From contig JAEVLN010000021.1 in assembly GCA_018350325.1 (NCBI GenBank), positions 682,001 through 746,000 of the forward strand: a stretch of 64,000 nucleotides of DNA. Reading direction: 5' to 3'. Shown here piece by piece: positions 26,176-39,045 of the stretch. Position numbers and translations under genes: made by a program. Position 1 is the stretch's first letter, and every line of letters starts with the position of its first letter. The notes beneath the pieces are model-generated. The model saw only the letters and a program-made list of their open reading frames with translations. It did no database searches and was not told the origin of the DNA. Source of the DNA: Globodera rostochiensis (lineage: Eukaryota; Nematoda; Chromadorea; Rhabditida; Heteroderidae).

Positions 26176-27130
26176 AAGTATTTAACCCAACCTAATAATA
26201 AAAAAAATTCTCAAAATAATAAATAAATATTATAAACAGCAAAATAAGATCAAAAATAATATTCATTAAACTTGGGATGCAAAGTCTTCATCGGAAAGCA
26301 CATTGGCGTGCTGGCGATGATGCAACCAAAAAGCTCCTAAATTTAAAACCAAGAAGGATAAAATACAAATTTTGCAAAAGCTCAAAAAATAATAACTTAT
26401 AAAACGCATAAAGTAAATAAATCTAAAATAACATCTAAACATAAATTATAATGTAGTACTTTTTGTATAAGTCCTCAAAATAAACAAGAGAAGAAGCATT
26501 GACTGTATGGTGGGAGTTTAGCGAAAATGACCAAATTTCAAATTATTAATATAAATTGTAATCGCAGAGGCGTGCTTCGTGATGAAAAGTGCGTACTGAG
26601 CCTTCAATTTTTTTTGAATTTAAACTCGATTTTAATAAATCCACAAAATTTAATAATTCATTCAAAAAAATATATGGAAAAAAACAAATTAAACAAATTT
26701 TTTATACGTCAAATAACTATAGTAATAAATATTTAATAATTTGCTCGATTCTTTAAAAGGAACGCACGATAACATGTATTTCTATTAATCATCATGATAA
26801 ATAAATAATATTAATAAAATTAATGTAAATAATAATATTTAAACAAAAAGATTTAAAAAACTCGGATTCTAATTATAACATTGTTATAATTGTTGTAAAA
26901 AAGATATAAATTTTGGTTTTCCATAATTAATCTCAACAACATATGATAAAAATAAATTATAGTTGAACGAAAATTTTTTAACAAACTTTTCATAAATAAA
27001 GTTTATTTGTTTCATTCTAATTAAAACTTTATATAGTTACTTTTTATTCAATATAAAGTAAAAACTGTGAATAACGCTTAAAAATATCAAATAAATTTGA
27101 ATTCAACAAATAGAGTATGTAACAAAATGT
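26176..27130. other. A-rich segment
   Basis: No gene is seen. The switch from T-rich to A-rich falls next to the island at 26140-26175. A second island is at about 26280-26340. A 69-codon frame at 26527-26736 is Asn/Lys/Ile-rich, as expected from AT-rich DNA. Confidence 0.5.
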
Positions 27131-27260
27131 GTTTTAATATTTAGCTTTGACTCAATAACTACTTTGACGAATAATAATTATATATTTTTATTATTTTACA
27201 TTAAACAATTTGTTTTTAACATTTATATAACGTTATGATGTGTGCTTAGTCACGTTTCTT

Positions 27261-27312
27261 TTAGATGGGGTGCGTTGATGACCGAATTACTCTAACCGTC
27301 TGACTCTCTTGC
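27261..27312 (+). repeat. Partial copy of the 107-bp satellite unit
   Basis: TTAGATGGGGTGCGTTGATG, then ACCGAATTACTCTAACCGTC and TGACTCTCTT match the core of the units at 63424-63900 almost exactly, in the same orientation. The match stops after CTCTCTT, so this is a solitary partial unit. Confidence 0.9.
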
Positions 27313-27334
27313 TGATATTCACAATGCTAACTAT

Positions 27335-27370
27335 CTGCAGATAAACCGTTAGCTGCAGATAAACCCGTAG
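27335..27370 (+). repeat. 18-bp tandem direct repeat next to a satellite fragment
   Basis: CTGCAGATAAACCGTTAG at 27335-27352 is followed directly by CTGCAGATAAACCCGTAG. It lies about 20 bp after the solitary satellite fragment. The CTGCAG core is palindromic. Confidence 0.8.
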
Positions 27371-27374
27371 CCAA

Positions 27375-30130
27375 CATTTGATTTATGATTTTTTTAAAAA
27401 ACAAATAATCGCTAATGAAAATGTTCTGCCTGACAATTTATGCGAATTTTCAATTAAACCAGCGTTTTTTAGTTTCGTTTATAAATATTTAAATAATTAA
27501 ACAAAATCTCAAATTTAGAGCTGCGTTAATAATTCAATATACTAATACCTTTAAATTATATATTTTATTGCTATTTTTATACTTGATTAAAATTTTGACT
27601 TTATGCACCCTATCAATGTTTTATATATTTATGTTAATTTTAATTATTATTTACTTAATTTTATCAATACTTATATTTAAATAACATCATAAAGTCCAGT
27701 ATTTTTAATCAAGATTGGTTTTGAATAGCTAAATATGACGACCGGTTTACTATATTTAATTTTGCTATAATTTAGGTTAAAAAAATTGATTTTTTGAACC
27801 GATTTTGATTCTTTTAAAAATTTATACAATCGTAGCCAATGCGTAGAGACCTTCTCAGGTAAAACTGTCCATAAAACTTTTTTGGAATGCTCAATGCGTA
27901 CTTAATTTTTCGCGTCATTTGACTGTTATTTTTGACCGTATTTTAATTGCTATTTTATAAAATTATAATTTTTCTTTGGCGCTATATTAAACAATTCAAT
28001 TATGCAAAAACATCAGTAAAACGTATTACATGAAAGCAGCCATATTAAAAATTTTAAAATTGGTGAAATAGAATTATATAAAAAACAAAAATGACCACAA
28101 ATAAAACAAGGATTTTGAATTATAATTTCCAGTTGTATATTGAAATATATTTAAAAAATTACTAAATAATTCAAAATTTTTAATACAAATTAAGTTTCAT
28201 TAACATACCCCTAACCGGTGTGCAGATTGGAATGGTCAGGCATCTTACCAGGCACCATCCATTGTTAAAAATGATGCTCAAACATTAACAAAATCAAAAT
28301 TCTTGACTGATAATAATGATTATTCTGAGAATGGCAATTTATAAATATTATTATACTCTCTATAATTTAATATTTCAAGTCTGAATTAATAAATTTCTTG
28401 AGTTAAATTAATAAAAATATTAAATTTAAAATAAAAAATAACAAAAACAAATATAAAACAAAAAATCGATAAATAAATTACTTTTAAATACAAAATATTT
28501 CACCTAAATTATATCACAATAATTGTTTATTACATCTACATGCTACAAAACCAACATAACTCCGTAATAATTTACAATAGATTTTTATGCAAAAAGATAT
28601 TTAAAAAAGAAATACTAATTTAAATTTTAACTTAATTTAAAAATACTTAACCTATCCAATTGTAATAATAAATTAAATTATATAATTAATGTATCGCAAT
28701 TAAAAATTAAATTTTTATTTATATTCAAAAAGAATGAAAAAAGTCCTAATTATTAATCAGACTGCTTCTGGATAATCAGACACCTGATTTGTCCAACTTG
28801 CGCTTTCTGCGGTGAGACTACACAATGCTTGAATATTTTAAGTGTTAGGCTAAGGCCAAGCTCTCAGGCTTAAGAGTTTTAGAAAAACCCGACTTTAAAA
28901 TATAAAATATTATCAAACCTGTTTTTGAAACATAACGAATCTTTATTTGTCTAGCTAACAATATCCTGCAAGCAATAACAAAAATCACAGACACATTAGT
29001 TTAATTATAAATAAAACCCACATGGGGGTTTTAAAAAATAACAAATTAAAATAATGGTCAAAGACAACTCCATTATTTATAGATTTAAAAGATATTAATT
29101 TAAACATCCTAAAACGCATATTATTGGCACATAAAACATAATAAATATATATAATAAATTATTTGTTCGAGTATTATTTCCAAAACCCAAGAAAAATGCA
29201 AATTATCAAATCCTACACAAATAAATCAGATAAGCTAAAAACATATATAAACAATCAAATATTAATATAACTTTCTTTATAATTTGCTTAGATTGGGTTT
29301 GAAGCATTGAACAAAGTTACAAACTAAAAACTAAATAATATTAGAAATAGTTACAAAAATTATTTTATTAAAAATTAAAACCAACACATGATCCATGATA
29401 TTAATAAATACAAATCAAACTATTTTATATTATGATTTATTTAAAAATGTGAAGCATTTGCAATGACTGTGAAAGAAAGATAAAGCACATAAAATTTCCA
29501 ATCTTCTTAAATCTTAAATAAATTAAAATTTTATTTTCTACAAAAAGATAACAGTTTTAAAAGGACCAGCAGCTCTGATCATTAAAAAATCAAATTATAA
29601 AATACATTCACCTGTATAAATCTTCAACTAACAACAAACAGCAACAAAATTAATTCAAAAATCAAATATTAAGAATCATTATTTCTCAATATAATTGTTT
29701 AAAATAGAACTATAAAATTTAAAATAAATAATAAAGCTGGTTAAAACAATTAAAATATTTTAAAAGTTTCAAAAAACAATATAATATACGCTCAGGAATC
29801 GATTAAATGATTTGATAAAACTCGTAGTTGATATCTTCCGTTAACAAAAATGTCATGCAAGTTAATCTCATTCTCCTATCATAAAGCTTGCTGAGATAAA
29901 AAGAATATAATAATATTTTTTAAAAAAATAGAAATTATGCACTCCGTGAGAGAATATTTTTTAATACTAATTAGGTACATTAACCGATAATTGTTAAACT
30001 GAATTTTTGAATGGCTGCCGACTAAAAAGGTAACTAAACACAAGTATCAATCCAGAAAAGTAATAACTGTGTATCAACTTCCGAAAATGCAATGATTTTG
30101 TTTAACTTTGTTGTAAAAAAATTATTTAAT
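27375..30130. other. T-rich then A-rich non-coding DNA
   Basis: No gene is seen. The + strand is T-rich to about 27980 and A-rich from about 28000 to 30110. GC islands lie at about 27830-27870, 28205-28265, 28755-28870, 29560-29585 and 29820-29890. Confidence 0.5.
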
Positions 30131-31560
30131 GCAAATTAAATTACAACTTTCAATTTAGGTACTTATTTTAAACATAGGAATTATCATTACAATTTTTTAT
30201 AGTTTAATTAACATATTTCTTAATGAGTTTAAAGCAAGGGCATAAATATTTTTGATCCACTTGTCCTTCCTGTTTCGTGCCAGGTGTGCGCAACCATTTG
30301 ACTTTGCCGTATCCCTTGATTGATTCATGTCTTATTCTTTCTTACAATTTACCCAATTTTCATTTAGCTTAATTTAATTTTGCGTTTAAATTTATTGTTT
30401 TTTATGTTAATTTATGCTGCGAGCCTCAAGAAAGGCCTTGAATTGGGCGATTTTCGATGTCCGGAATTACTCAAAGTCTAATAAGAAAATATTATGGAGT
30501 GGCTCCAAAGTATAATATCCGTAGAAATTTGTGTTTCAGCTTAATTTTAACTCTATTTATCAGTCTTAAATAATTTATGGATCACGATGGTCATTTGGGT
30601 CAGTGCCATAATTAGCCAATTTTTTGCTGGGTCTGATAATATTGATTAGTTCATGTTATATTTTATTGAGAATTAGCATAGCCGGCTCATTTGTCAGTTT
30701 ATTTACGTATTATATTATTGGTATACTTATAAGTGAAAAACATGGTTTAATAGTTATTAATATGCTCAACTATTTACTTCATTTGATTTATCTTTTCAAA
30801 AATAATTTGTATCGCTTGTTTTTTTAAATTTGAAAATTTGTTCATTTTTTACGAACTTTTTCATTCGTCCTTTATTAATTTTATAATCTTTGCTCTGACC
30901 ATGATAGCGGAATAGCTGCACCCTTCATGTGCAAGTATTTTGGATATTAATTTTTTACAAATTTAACTTCAAATAAAGTACTGATATTTAAATAACTGTA
31001 TTTAACTAAGCAAACCTTTTTTGGTTAATTTTATAAATCAATTTAAAACGAATTTACTAAGAAAACCCAATATTTAAATTAAACTTCATTTATTTATCGC
31101 CATTTGCATAAGATTTGGCGGATATGTATTAAACGAAAAACATTTCATTTTACTTTTCGTATTAAATATTACTTTTAACTGACAGTCTTCACCATCTTTC
31201 AGCACTCTTAATTGTTTGTAACTAATATAAAAATTTTTATTGTTTTTTTAAAATTAGGAATTTTTCTTAATTGAATAAATAAAATTTTTTTGTTTGATAT
31301 TATTTTGTCTTTGTATTTATTATCCAACATTTAAAGTCCATACTTTTTGTTAAATTTTTTTTGGTAATTATCCTAGGAAAATGACTATTTTTTTGTTAAT
31401 GAGAAATTAAAAGTTGCAATAATTTTCACTGAATTATTTTGTTTTCTCGTTTAATTTTTTTGGGCGAGCTGGACCACCGCTCACTTTTTTGGTCTCCCTC
31501 GGCTCCTTTGGGATTTTTTCGGTGTGTCAACAGAAAAATTGTCTGATGCATTTTGCATAA
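30131..31560. other. T-rich domain with GC islands
   Basis: No gene is seen. The islands lie at about 30255-30330, 30415-30475, 30895-30935 and 31455-31565. The last sits at the switch back to A-rich sequence and includes GGGCGAGCTGGACCACCGCT. A hydrophobic 67-codon frame at 30624-30827 reads like a membrane segment but is what T-rich DNA gives by chance. Confidence 0.5.
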
Positions 31561-33535
31561 CGCCAGGAGAAAATTCTTGCCCAAACAAATAATAAATGGT
31601 TAGCAAAAAACAGATAAATATAATGAAAAGGAAGCAAAACACAGAATAAGCTGTTGAGTGGTCAAAAAATAAATAAATTAGGAAAAATTGCTATAGGCAG
31701 ATTAAAGCCATGTACCAAGAAATGCCAACAAGGTATAACTAAAAATAAATGTTTTACTAAATAAAAAAGTCATAAAAATATTTAATTGATAATGTAATGA
31801 AAAACACCTAATTTAAAGATTATGAGCTTTTTGCATAAATTAATTAAAATTTTTGAACTAATTGTCAATGAAAAAAATTTTTTTTCAAACAGACAATACA
31901 AGAGCATAAATAATTATCACTCGACTCAGCAGTTCACAAATTACAAAAGGTTAAAATACTAAAAAATATTTAATAACAATTGCAAAACTAAGAAAATGTT
32001 GAAGACGTAAGATAAACAGATTTAAAGAAGTTGTTTTATAAGCAAAAAATTATTAATTAAATTTAGAGAAAAGACTGAAATAGGCGATATGTTAATAAAG
32101 CTTTCAATAAACTTGTACCAACTATTTAATTGAATACATGTGAGAAAAACATCCAAATAATAATTATTTTTATAAATTAGACACGGAAATAATTATTAAT
32201 AACATTGTTTAAATATTATTTGTACTATAACAACTTTATTCTTAAAGCAAACTTAGCCTTTTGGTAATTTGATCCTCATTCTAAAATAAAACAAATTTTG
32301 CTTTCAAAATAAAACAAAAGATCGTATAATTTAAATAAAATGTCTGCAAAAGATAAATTTGAAGCTGACAGAGGGTAGCTTTGCAATAATTCAACAAATA
32401 AAAATGGAGGTTTTATTATAATATTTTTTGTAAATTCTGAAAAACTGCATATTTGAATGTTTATATTTAAAGTTATTATTAGTTACATTAAAAGCTTTGT
32501 AAAATTATTATAAAAAAATGCAAAATGCATTACTATACATTTTATCTTATGGTTACACATAAAAAAAGAAATAAAAAATGAATACATATTCCAATCACTA
32601 TTTTTAAATAATTCATATTTTTATAAAAATTTTAAACTGCTAATAATATTTAATTACACCCTCAAAGATATTTAATTCGAAAGATTCGCGAAAAATAGCC
32701 TCGTAAAAGCAATGTGATCAGAACATTAAAACTAATACTTATTATACACGGACCCAAATTAGACCAGAGATACCTTAAATTATTTGTAACATTTGAGAAA
32801 CTAAATATAAACAAATAAATTATACTCGAAGTGAGTAACCATTACAAAGTCGCGCCCATGAATACGACGTCCGAAAACTGCGGTTTGTACTTTGTACGCC
32901 ACCACACGACTCAAAGTTTGACGGACCATCCATCAAGTCTTTGACACTAATACAAGATTGAAATGAGACTGTGCTCAGCTAAAATGTAATATGAAGAATA
33001 CATAATGATAATAAACATCGGGAAATATCTGCTGAGTAAAACAACTTTGAGATATAAAGAAAATGGGATTCAAATATGCATAAAAAAATATTAAACATTT
33101 CTTGTTAGAGTCAATAATAATAAGCGCCGCCGAGAATAAATTCCAAACATTACTACCACACACACACACACACATAATTCCGCGTTTTTCTTAAAATAAA
33201 TTAATTATTATATACCTTTATCTGTTAACGCGACAAACTGGAAAAACAACTAAATAATAAGCATGATTGAAGCATAAAATTAAAACCTGAAATAAAAATT
33301 CCAACTACAAAACGAGCTCAACAGCCGGGTATAATGGCCAGAAAGAGTATTTACTTCAGTAAAAACAAAATTCGTTGTTTGGCATATTTAAATGAATAAC
33401 TTGATGAAATAAATTAAAACTGTATTTGCAAACAAATTTAACTAAAATAAATCCACAAAATTAATCAAACATGAGAAAAAGGGATAAAATGTAAATATTA
33501 AATTGCTTATAATGAAACAAAATGAAACAAAAGCC
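31561..33535. other. A-rich domain with a CA microsatellite
   Basis: No gene is seen. The + strand is A-rich. GC islands lie at about 32840-32945, 33122-33135 and 33310-33345. A short CA/TG microsatellite is at 33157-33174. Confidence 0.5.
33157..33174. repeat. (CA)9 microsatellite
   Basis: Eighteen bases of uninterrupted CA dinucleotide. Confidence 0.95.
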
Positions 33536-35999
33536 ATTCACTCTTTCCGAAGTTCAAACGGTTATGGACGAACGAAGAGGTTGCCACGTGGAAGCAAAGT
33601 TAGTCATTATTTACAATTTTCCGAAATTATTTTTAATTATTCCGTTTTGATTTATAGATGATTTTCGTTGTTGCATGTTCTTGTAATTGATTTAATCGTT
33701 TGTATTGAACCAAGATTTATATTAGCTTTTTAATTAAATTTATTTTTTGAAATTTGCTTGGAATACCATGTTTTTGCTTAAGTATGTCTTGTTTGCGAAA
33801 GTTCATTTCCGTTAATGATTTTTTGTTTTTATTTATGTTTCTACATAAAGCAGCTTATCGCTTCGATTTATGTTATTTAAAAAATTTTACGGATGTATTA
33901 GTTTTTATGTTATTATGTTCCGGGGAGGGAGGAGGGGGAACACAAACGCTTTAACTATTTATACAGATCCAAATAAAATTCAAATTATCATTAAATAAAT
34001 ATTATTTCCAAGCTCAAATTATATATTATTTTTGAACATTAGATTTTAAACAAGACTTAAATGATTACTATTACAAAGAACAACGCTCGGCATACAAACT
34101 CTGTCCAATAAGCTCGCCAAAACACAAAATTTATAAATAAAAATAAAAATTTATAACTAAAAAAATTAAATTATTAAAAACATTAATTATTACATAAAAT
34201 CGCATTCAACAATTTTAAAAGCAATTGCACTGAGTTCGTGACCGATGTGTGACTTGCAAATGTGACGTTTGTATTGAACGCGGATGCTACTCCCGTACGA
34301 ATTGTTGTCCTATCGATTACGACTTTGTTTGTCGTGCTAAGGTTAAAAATTACATTTTTTTAAATTTGGAATATTAATGAGATTAACAATCAATGATTAA
34401 TTTTAACATATAATCTGGAAATTGATTTTATATAGAAGCAATCAAACAAATGGCATAAAACGGAAAATATTCGCATAGCGATCAATCAATAAAATTAATA
34501 AATTACAAACATTCTTTGAAAATTTAATTTTTGTTAACATATTTTTAAACAATAGATATAATTTAGCATTAATTCTTTTAGATAAATATTCATCGTCTCA
34601 CTCCAAATTAAAAATAAAAATTATAAAAAAAACTGTGATTTTATTAAAACAATTACGAATAACAAAATTTGACTGTCAAAAAAAAACGATTCAACTCAAT
34701 ATTAACTGATGGAATGAAAAAGAAAATAAAATCGGTCAAATTCTAAAAGCTGAAATGTTTTTCTTGTCCAACAAAAATTATTCAGAAGATTATAAATTAT
34801 TCAATTATAGACACATCAAATATTTGAAACATATCAACATAATCTATACAAATTAAAATATTTATATATTTTACAATACATCTTACGGCAATTAGACGAT
34901 AAGCATTAAGGCATTAAAAAATAAAGGGACTGTCTGCGATCCAATTGCGATATCGGTGTCGCCGATGAAGAACCCATTCTGCAACGACTCAAGAATTTCT
35001 AAATGAATAGCCACACATTAACCAAAAATGCATTTTACATTAATCATGGCAAATGGAATCTCATCAACACATTGCTGGTTTCTCGGCGCTTCAAGATTTG
35101 ACTTTTTTTTTACTCTTATTAATAATAATATGAAAAAATACATGGCCTATTCATTTTGGCGGCCTTTTATAAAATAATTCATAAATATATTTAGTTAATA
35201 AAAACCATCAAAAACACAACTCATAAAAAATACAAAACAATGGATTTATTGAGAGTGTAAAATGCCAAACTCAATGTAGAGGAGTCAAAAAGCGCACGGA
35301 AGAAGTACGAAGAAAGACCTGTAGCAGAGAGCTGCAATTGACAATTTTGATTCTGTAGGTTTGCTCCCCAAGATACCGGAATATACGTTATCTACAAGAT
35401 TTATATTTTAGCAATAATTGAAAAAATGCTTAAATAAAAAGTAGCATTAATATATTTCTTAAAAACACAAAGATAGGTTTAAAAACGGAAGACTTTTTGC
35501 TAGTTTCTGTTTAATGGTCCAACAAATATTTTTAAATTTACAAAAACATGCTAGCATTAAAAAGACTCCTTTAAATGGGTAATGTCAATTCATAAGACTG
35601 TACGCTTTGACACTGTGGGCCAAAAATAAAAGAATCCTTTAGTTTTATTTTGACCTTCATATTATATTTTGAAAATTCTAAATTATTCAAAATAGAAGAT
35701 TTATAACAATGGGTACTATTTTTAGGGATGTTAACTTTAAACTTTTTATTTGATTTTGTTATCGTTTTTCTAGATATGAAACTTTGTACAAACTCACTGA
35801 AATTAATATTTTTAACAAATTTTTACCAATTTATTTAGTTTGACTCCTTGTAAAAATTACCAAAAAATATATTTTAACAATATCGTGACAACTCAAAAAA
35901 TGACGACTCAATAAATGTCGAGATAAAAATGCTCGACGAATGGGCATTATCTGAGAGCTCAAGCGGTAAAATAAAACTATTTTATACGAACAAGTGTTG
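33536..35999. other. Short T-rich then A-rich DNA with GC islands
   Basis: No gene is seen. An island at about 33538-33602 marks the change from A-rich to T-rich; the T-rich part ends near 33955 with a G-rich stretch (GGGGAGGGAGGAGGGGG at 33921-33937). From 33960 the + strand is A-rich to about 35630. Further islands lie at about 34078-34125, 34230-34330, 34925-34995, 35075-35095 and 35275-35395. Confidence 0.5.
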
Positions 36000-36440
36000 T
36001 TACCCTCTACATGCGAGTAGAGGAATTTGATGCAGGCTGTGGCGTCGCGCGACATTCTCGTCCATTTTGCCCCTTCCGCTCATTCCCGAGGAAATATTGT
36101 CCTCGTTCTTGTTGTGCCCCCCCCCTCCCCTTCTAACCAACCGAGCAACCTTTCGTCCACACACATTGTCCCCCTCCCCCCCCCCCCTTCTGTTGCTGTC
36201 CGTCCATTTCTTATTTCTCCCTCTTCATTTTCCCTGCTAATCTATGTATCTCTTCTATGTGACTCTCAACTTATCCAGCACATAGTTAAGGGACGGGAGA
36301 GAAATTGGGCATCGAAGGGTCCGCCGAATGGGACAAAAGATGGACAGGAGCCGGAGGCTTGTGAGAGAGTGGATACCCTTCAGCAGGCGGTGAACATCAC
36401 AGTGTCCACTCTTTTCTGTTCTTGCCGAATTACAATTTAG
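36000..36440. other. GC-richer, C-run block of unknown nature
   Basis: About 440 bp of markedly higher GC content in AT-rich surroundings, with C runs at 36117-36125 and 36176-36187, resembling in style the block at 1-2097. A frame of 137 codons at 36027-36440 (+) is open across it, and shorter frames run on the - strand. The predicted protein has a Pro/Ser-rich middle and no recognised domain, with no splice or codon evidence. It may be an untranslated or promoter fragment, a pseudogene or a captured segment. Confidence 0.45.
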
Positions 36441-36657
36441 ATGTTTAGACAAATAATAAAAAAAATGTTTTTGACTTTAAAGTTAAATTCATAATTTATT
36501 TTTATTTTAAATTATGGGGTTTGTAAAGTTAGTTAATGGAAAGTTAATTATTTATGTTTTTAGCATTTTTCTTTTTTAATTTTTTAAACAGTATTTAATA
36601 TAGTATATAAGAGAAATGAGTTCAATTAGGAGGAGGGTCGCGGAAGAGCTTGAATTC
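36441..36657. other. T-leaning spacer
   Basis: AT-rich spacer between the GC-rich block and the dispersed repeat. No gene is seen. It ends in a GC island at about 36625-36695 that continues into that repeat. Confidence 0.4.
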
Positions 36658-36840
36658 CGCCAAAGCATCGGCTATGGAGACGCGGAATTAAAAATCATAA
36701 AAAGACTTTAATTTTAGCAATTTTAGTCTTAAACAATCTATTTCTTCAGGACTATTTTGCTAAATGCCAAAACAATTTGAGAGTAATACATAAAACATAT
36801 TACAACTAACAAAAATTATGAAAATTGCGAATAATGATTA
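36658..36840 (+). repeat. Dispersed repeat, copy 1 (direct pair with 61143)
   Basis: This starts in a GC island (GCCAAAGCATCGGCTATGG) and continues into A-rich sequence with AATTTTAGCAATTTTAGTCT, ATGCCAAAACAATTTGAGAG and AAAATTGCGAATAATGATTA. The same blocks in the same order and orientation occur at 61143-61312, about 24.5 kb away, with small indels. Both the island and its AT-rich flank are conserved, so the duplicated unit is larger than the island alone. Confidence 0.9.
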
Positions 36841-38924
36841 ACTACAAACGTGGAAGAACAAATAATAATTAATAATTGGTCAAAACATCTAAAAAAAATA
36901 TCGCCTTCACGGTAAGATTTGAAAAACAAATATGCATATAAAGATGCCTATCAATCTTTAGCAAAGGCTATTTAGATGTACGCATACAAATTTCAAAAAC
37001 AACAAAAATATTATTTTAAAAATAATACGATTGATAAAAGGATAAAAAAAATTAGGGATTAAACAAATAAAATAATGACTTAAATATAAGTAAAAACATA
37101 ACAAATCACTGATAATATGTTTACAAATCCAATATTCGTACGAATGATTTAACCGGAAGTAATATTTATATATAAGTGCACTAGTAAAGCGAAAAAAGCG
37201 CCACTTTAGTCACACCAATTAAAAGAAAGAGCAATGAGGGGCACCTGCTAATGCAGCTGACGTGAAGCTTCTGTATGATAAAGGCTTAATTTTCGCTAAT
37301 TTAAACAACTTAAAACGCCAAAATATAAATTCAAAATTCAAAAAAGTTTTTATTATAATTTCAAAATTCTAATTAAAAAATCATAAAACGAAATTCGTAA
37401 AAATAAATATTTATATAAAACTGCAAAACTTACGGTTTAAAGTTTAGTTTAAACAATTTCAATAATAAGTTGTTAACAACAAAGCGTCTATATGCAATTA
37501 TAAATGTACGAAATATATTACAAATATCATTAAACAAAATTGTTCATTTCTAAAGTAAAATAAGATATATTTAAAACCCAGGTTATTTCAAAATTAAATT
37601 TATTTTTTAACAAACAATTTAATAAACTTGGATAAAATAGATATAAATTTTATCTAATTTCTCAATATATCAGCTTTTAAATTGATTAGCATTTTTTGCA
37701 TGTCAGCATTGCAGTCTATATATTATCCCAGCATGTGTATTGCTGTTTATACGTGGTGCCGTGATGGTTTCGGCAGCTGCTTTATTTGATTATATGTTTC
37801 CAAACCACTGCCTTATTGCTTTTTAGGCAATAATGCGATGAAAAACCACATAATCTTAACGCATATGACTTTATTATTCAGAAAAACCATCAACTGGACC
37901 TATGTTATCCTAGCTCTAAAAGTCTAAATAAAAAGCAAAATTCAATTCATTGTATTAAATTTTAATTAATTTAGTTTAACTCAATAGAGAAAATAGTAAG
38001 CAGGAATATATGTTAAAATATCGAGAAACATTAAACATTATCTAATAGCTGTTAATGAAATAGTTCAACTAAAAACAAATTCATCAAATATCTAACAATA
38101 TTACAATTTTGCAGTTTACTCCGAACAATAAATTAATTTAAGTTTTATTCGCATAAATTTAACATAACTTTCTTTTATTAATTTCAATAAAAAATAAAAT
38201 TATCAAGTGCGTTTTAGATGCAATTTTCTAGTTCTGTTAAAAATTACACGAATAAAATATTAAAATCTATGAATTAATGTAGAAGAACGCATAATACATG
38301 CAGACGCCGTAATTTACCACCTCTTTAACCAAGCGGTTTTACTTTTATCCAAGGGGTCGCCTGCTATTATTAAACCACAACTTGAAAATAAAAAATCAAC
38401 GCAGATTAAAAACATTAAAAGGGTAAAATATATGATTTTAATTAAAAAATCCTATTTTTTAAAAGCTCAATTATTTAAAATAAAAATAAATGAACTTGAC
38501 CATATGATTAAACAAGTGTTTTGGGACTACTTGTTGACACAAAATTATTTTAAAATAACTAGATGATCTAGACTGTTTGTTATAAACTGTTCACTACAAC
38601 ATTGTCACATAAGCTCGAAGCCTAGGATAAGATTCACATGAATATCAAGTTCAAAAAAACAAATAATCAATTTTAAAAATAAACATGTTTTTTCTCAATT
38701 CATCAACAAACTTCTGTCTTTGTTGTGCCTGATCGCCAGATTGTTGGATAAAAAAAATTACATATTGGGAATACAAATTTATTGGTATTAATAAAAATAT
38801 ATCTACTGAATAAATAAAAATTGAAAGCAAATTTTGTCTCAAATTATTGTAATAAATAGCCGGATCTAGTATTTTATTAAAAAAAAGTTAATACAAATTT
38901 AAAATTCGAAGGTTTAAATTAGGG
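36841..38924. other. A-rich domain with GC islands
   Basis: No gene is seen. The + strand is A-rich. GC islands lie at about 37190-37275, 37700-37860, 38300-38365 and 38610-38640. A - strand frame of 63 codons at 38651-38842 is unrecognised. Confidence 0.5.
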
Positions 38925-39045
38925 TTGGACCCCGTCCCTGCCACGCAATTTTAGGCAATTTTTCGGGGTTTTCCCAACGCCGTCCTCGACACTTTCAACC
39001 CCGCAACTTCGACACCCAAACCCTAACCCCGACTCGGGGTAATGG
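38925..39045. other. GC-rich segment with inverted CCCTAACCCC-like ends
   Basis: A C-rich stretch starts TTAGGGTTGGACCCCG and ends AACCCTAACCCCGACTCGGGG, so the ends are loosely complementary. It sits precisely where the + strand changes from A-rich to T-rich. The CCCTAA word appears only once, so this is not a telomere repeat array. No target duplication was found. Confidence 0.5.

Noticed and set aside
30624..30827. Small membrane protein
   Set aside because: The hydrophobic composition follows from T-rich DNA; similar frames recur throughout and none has context or conservation evidence.
38925..39045. Interstitial telomere array
   Set aside because: The CCCTAA/TTAGGG words are single, not tandem.
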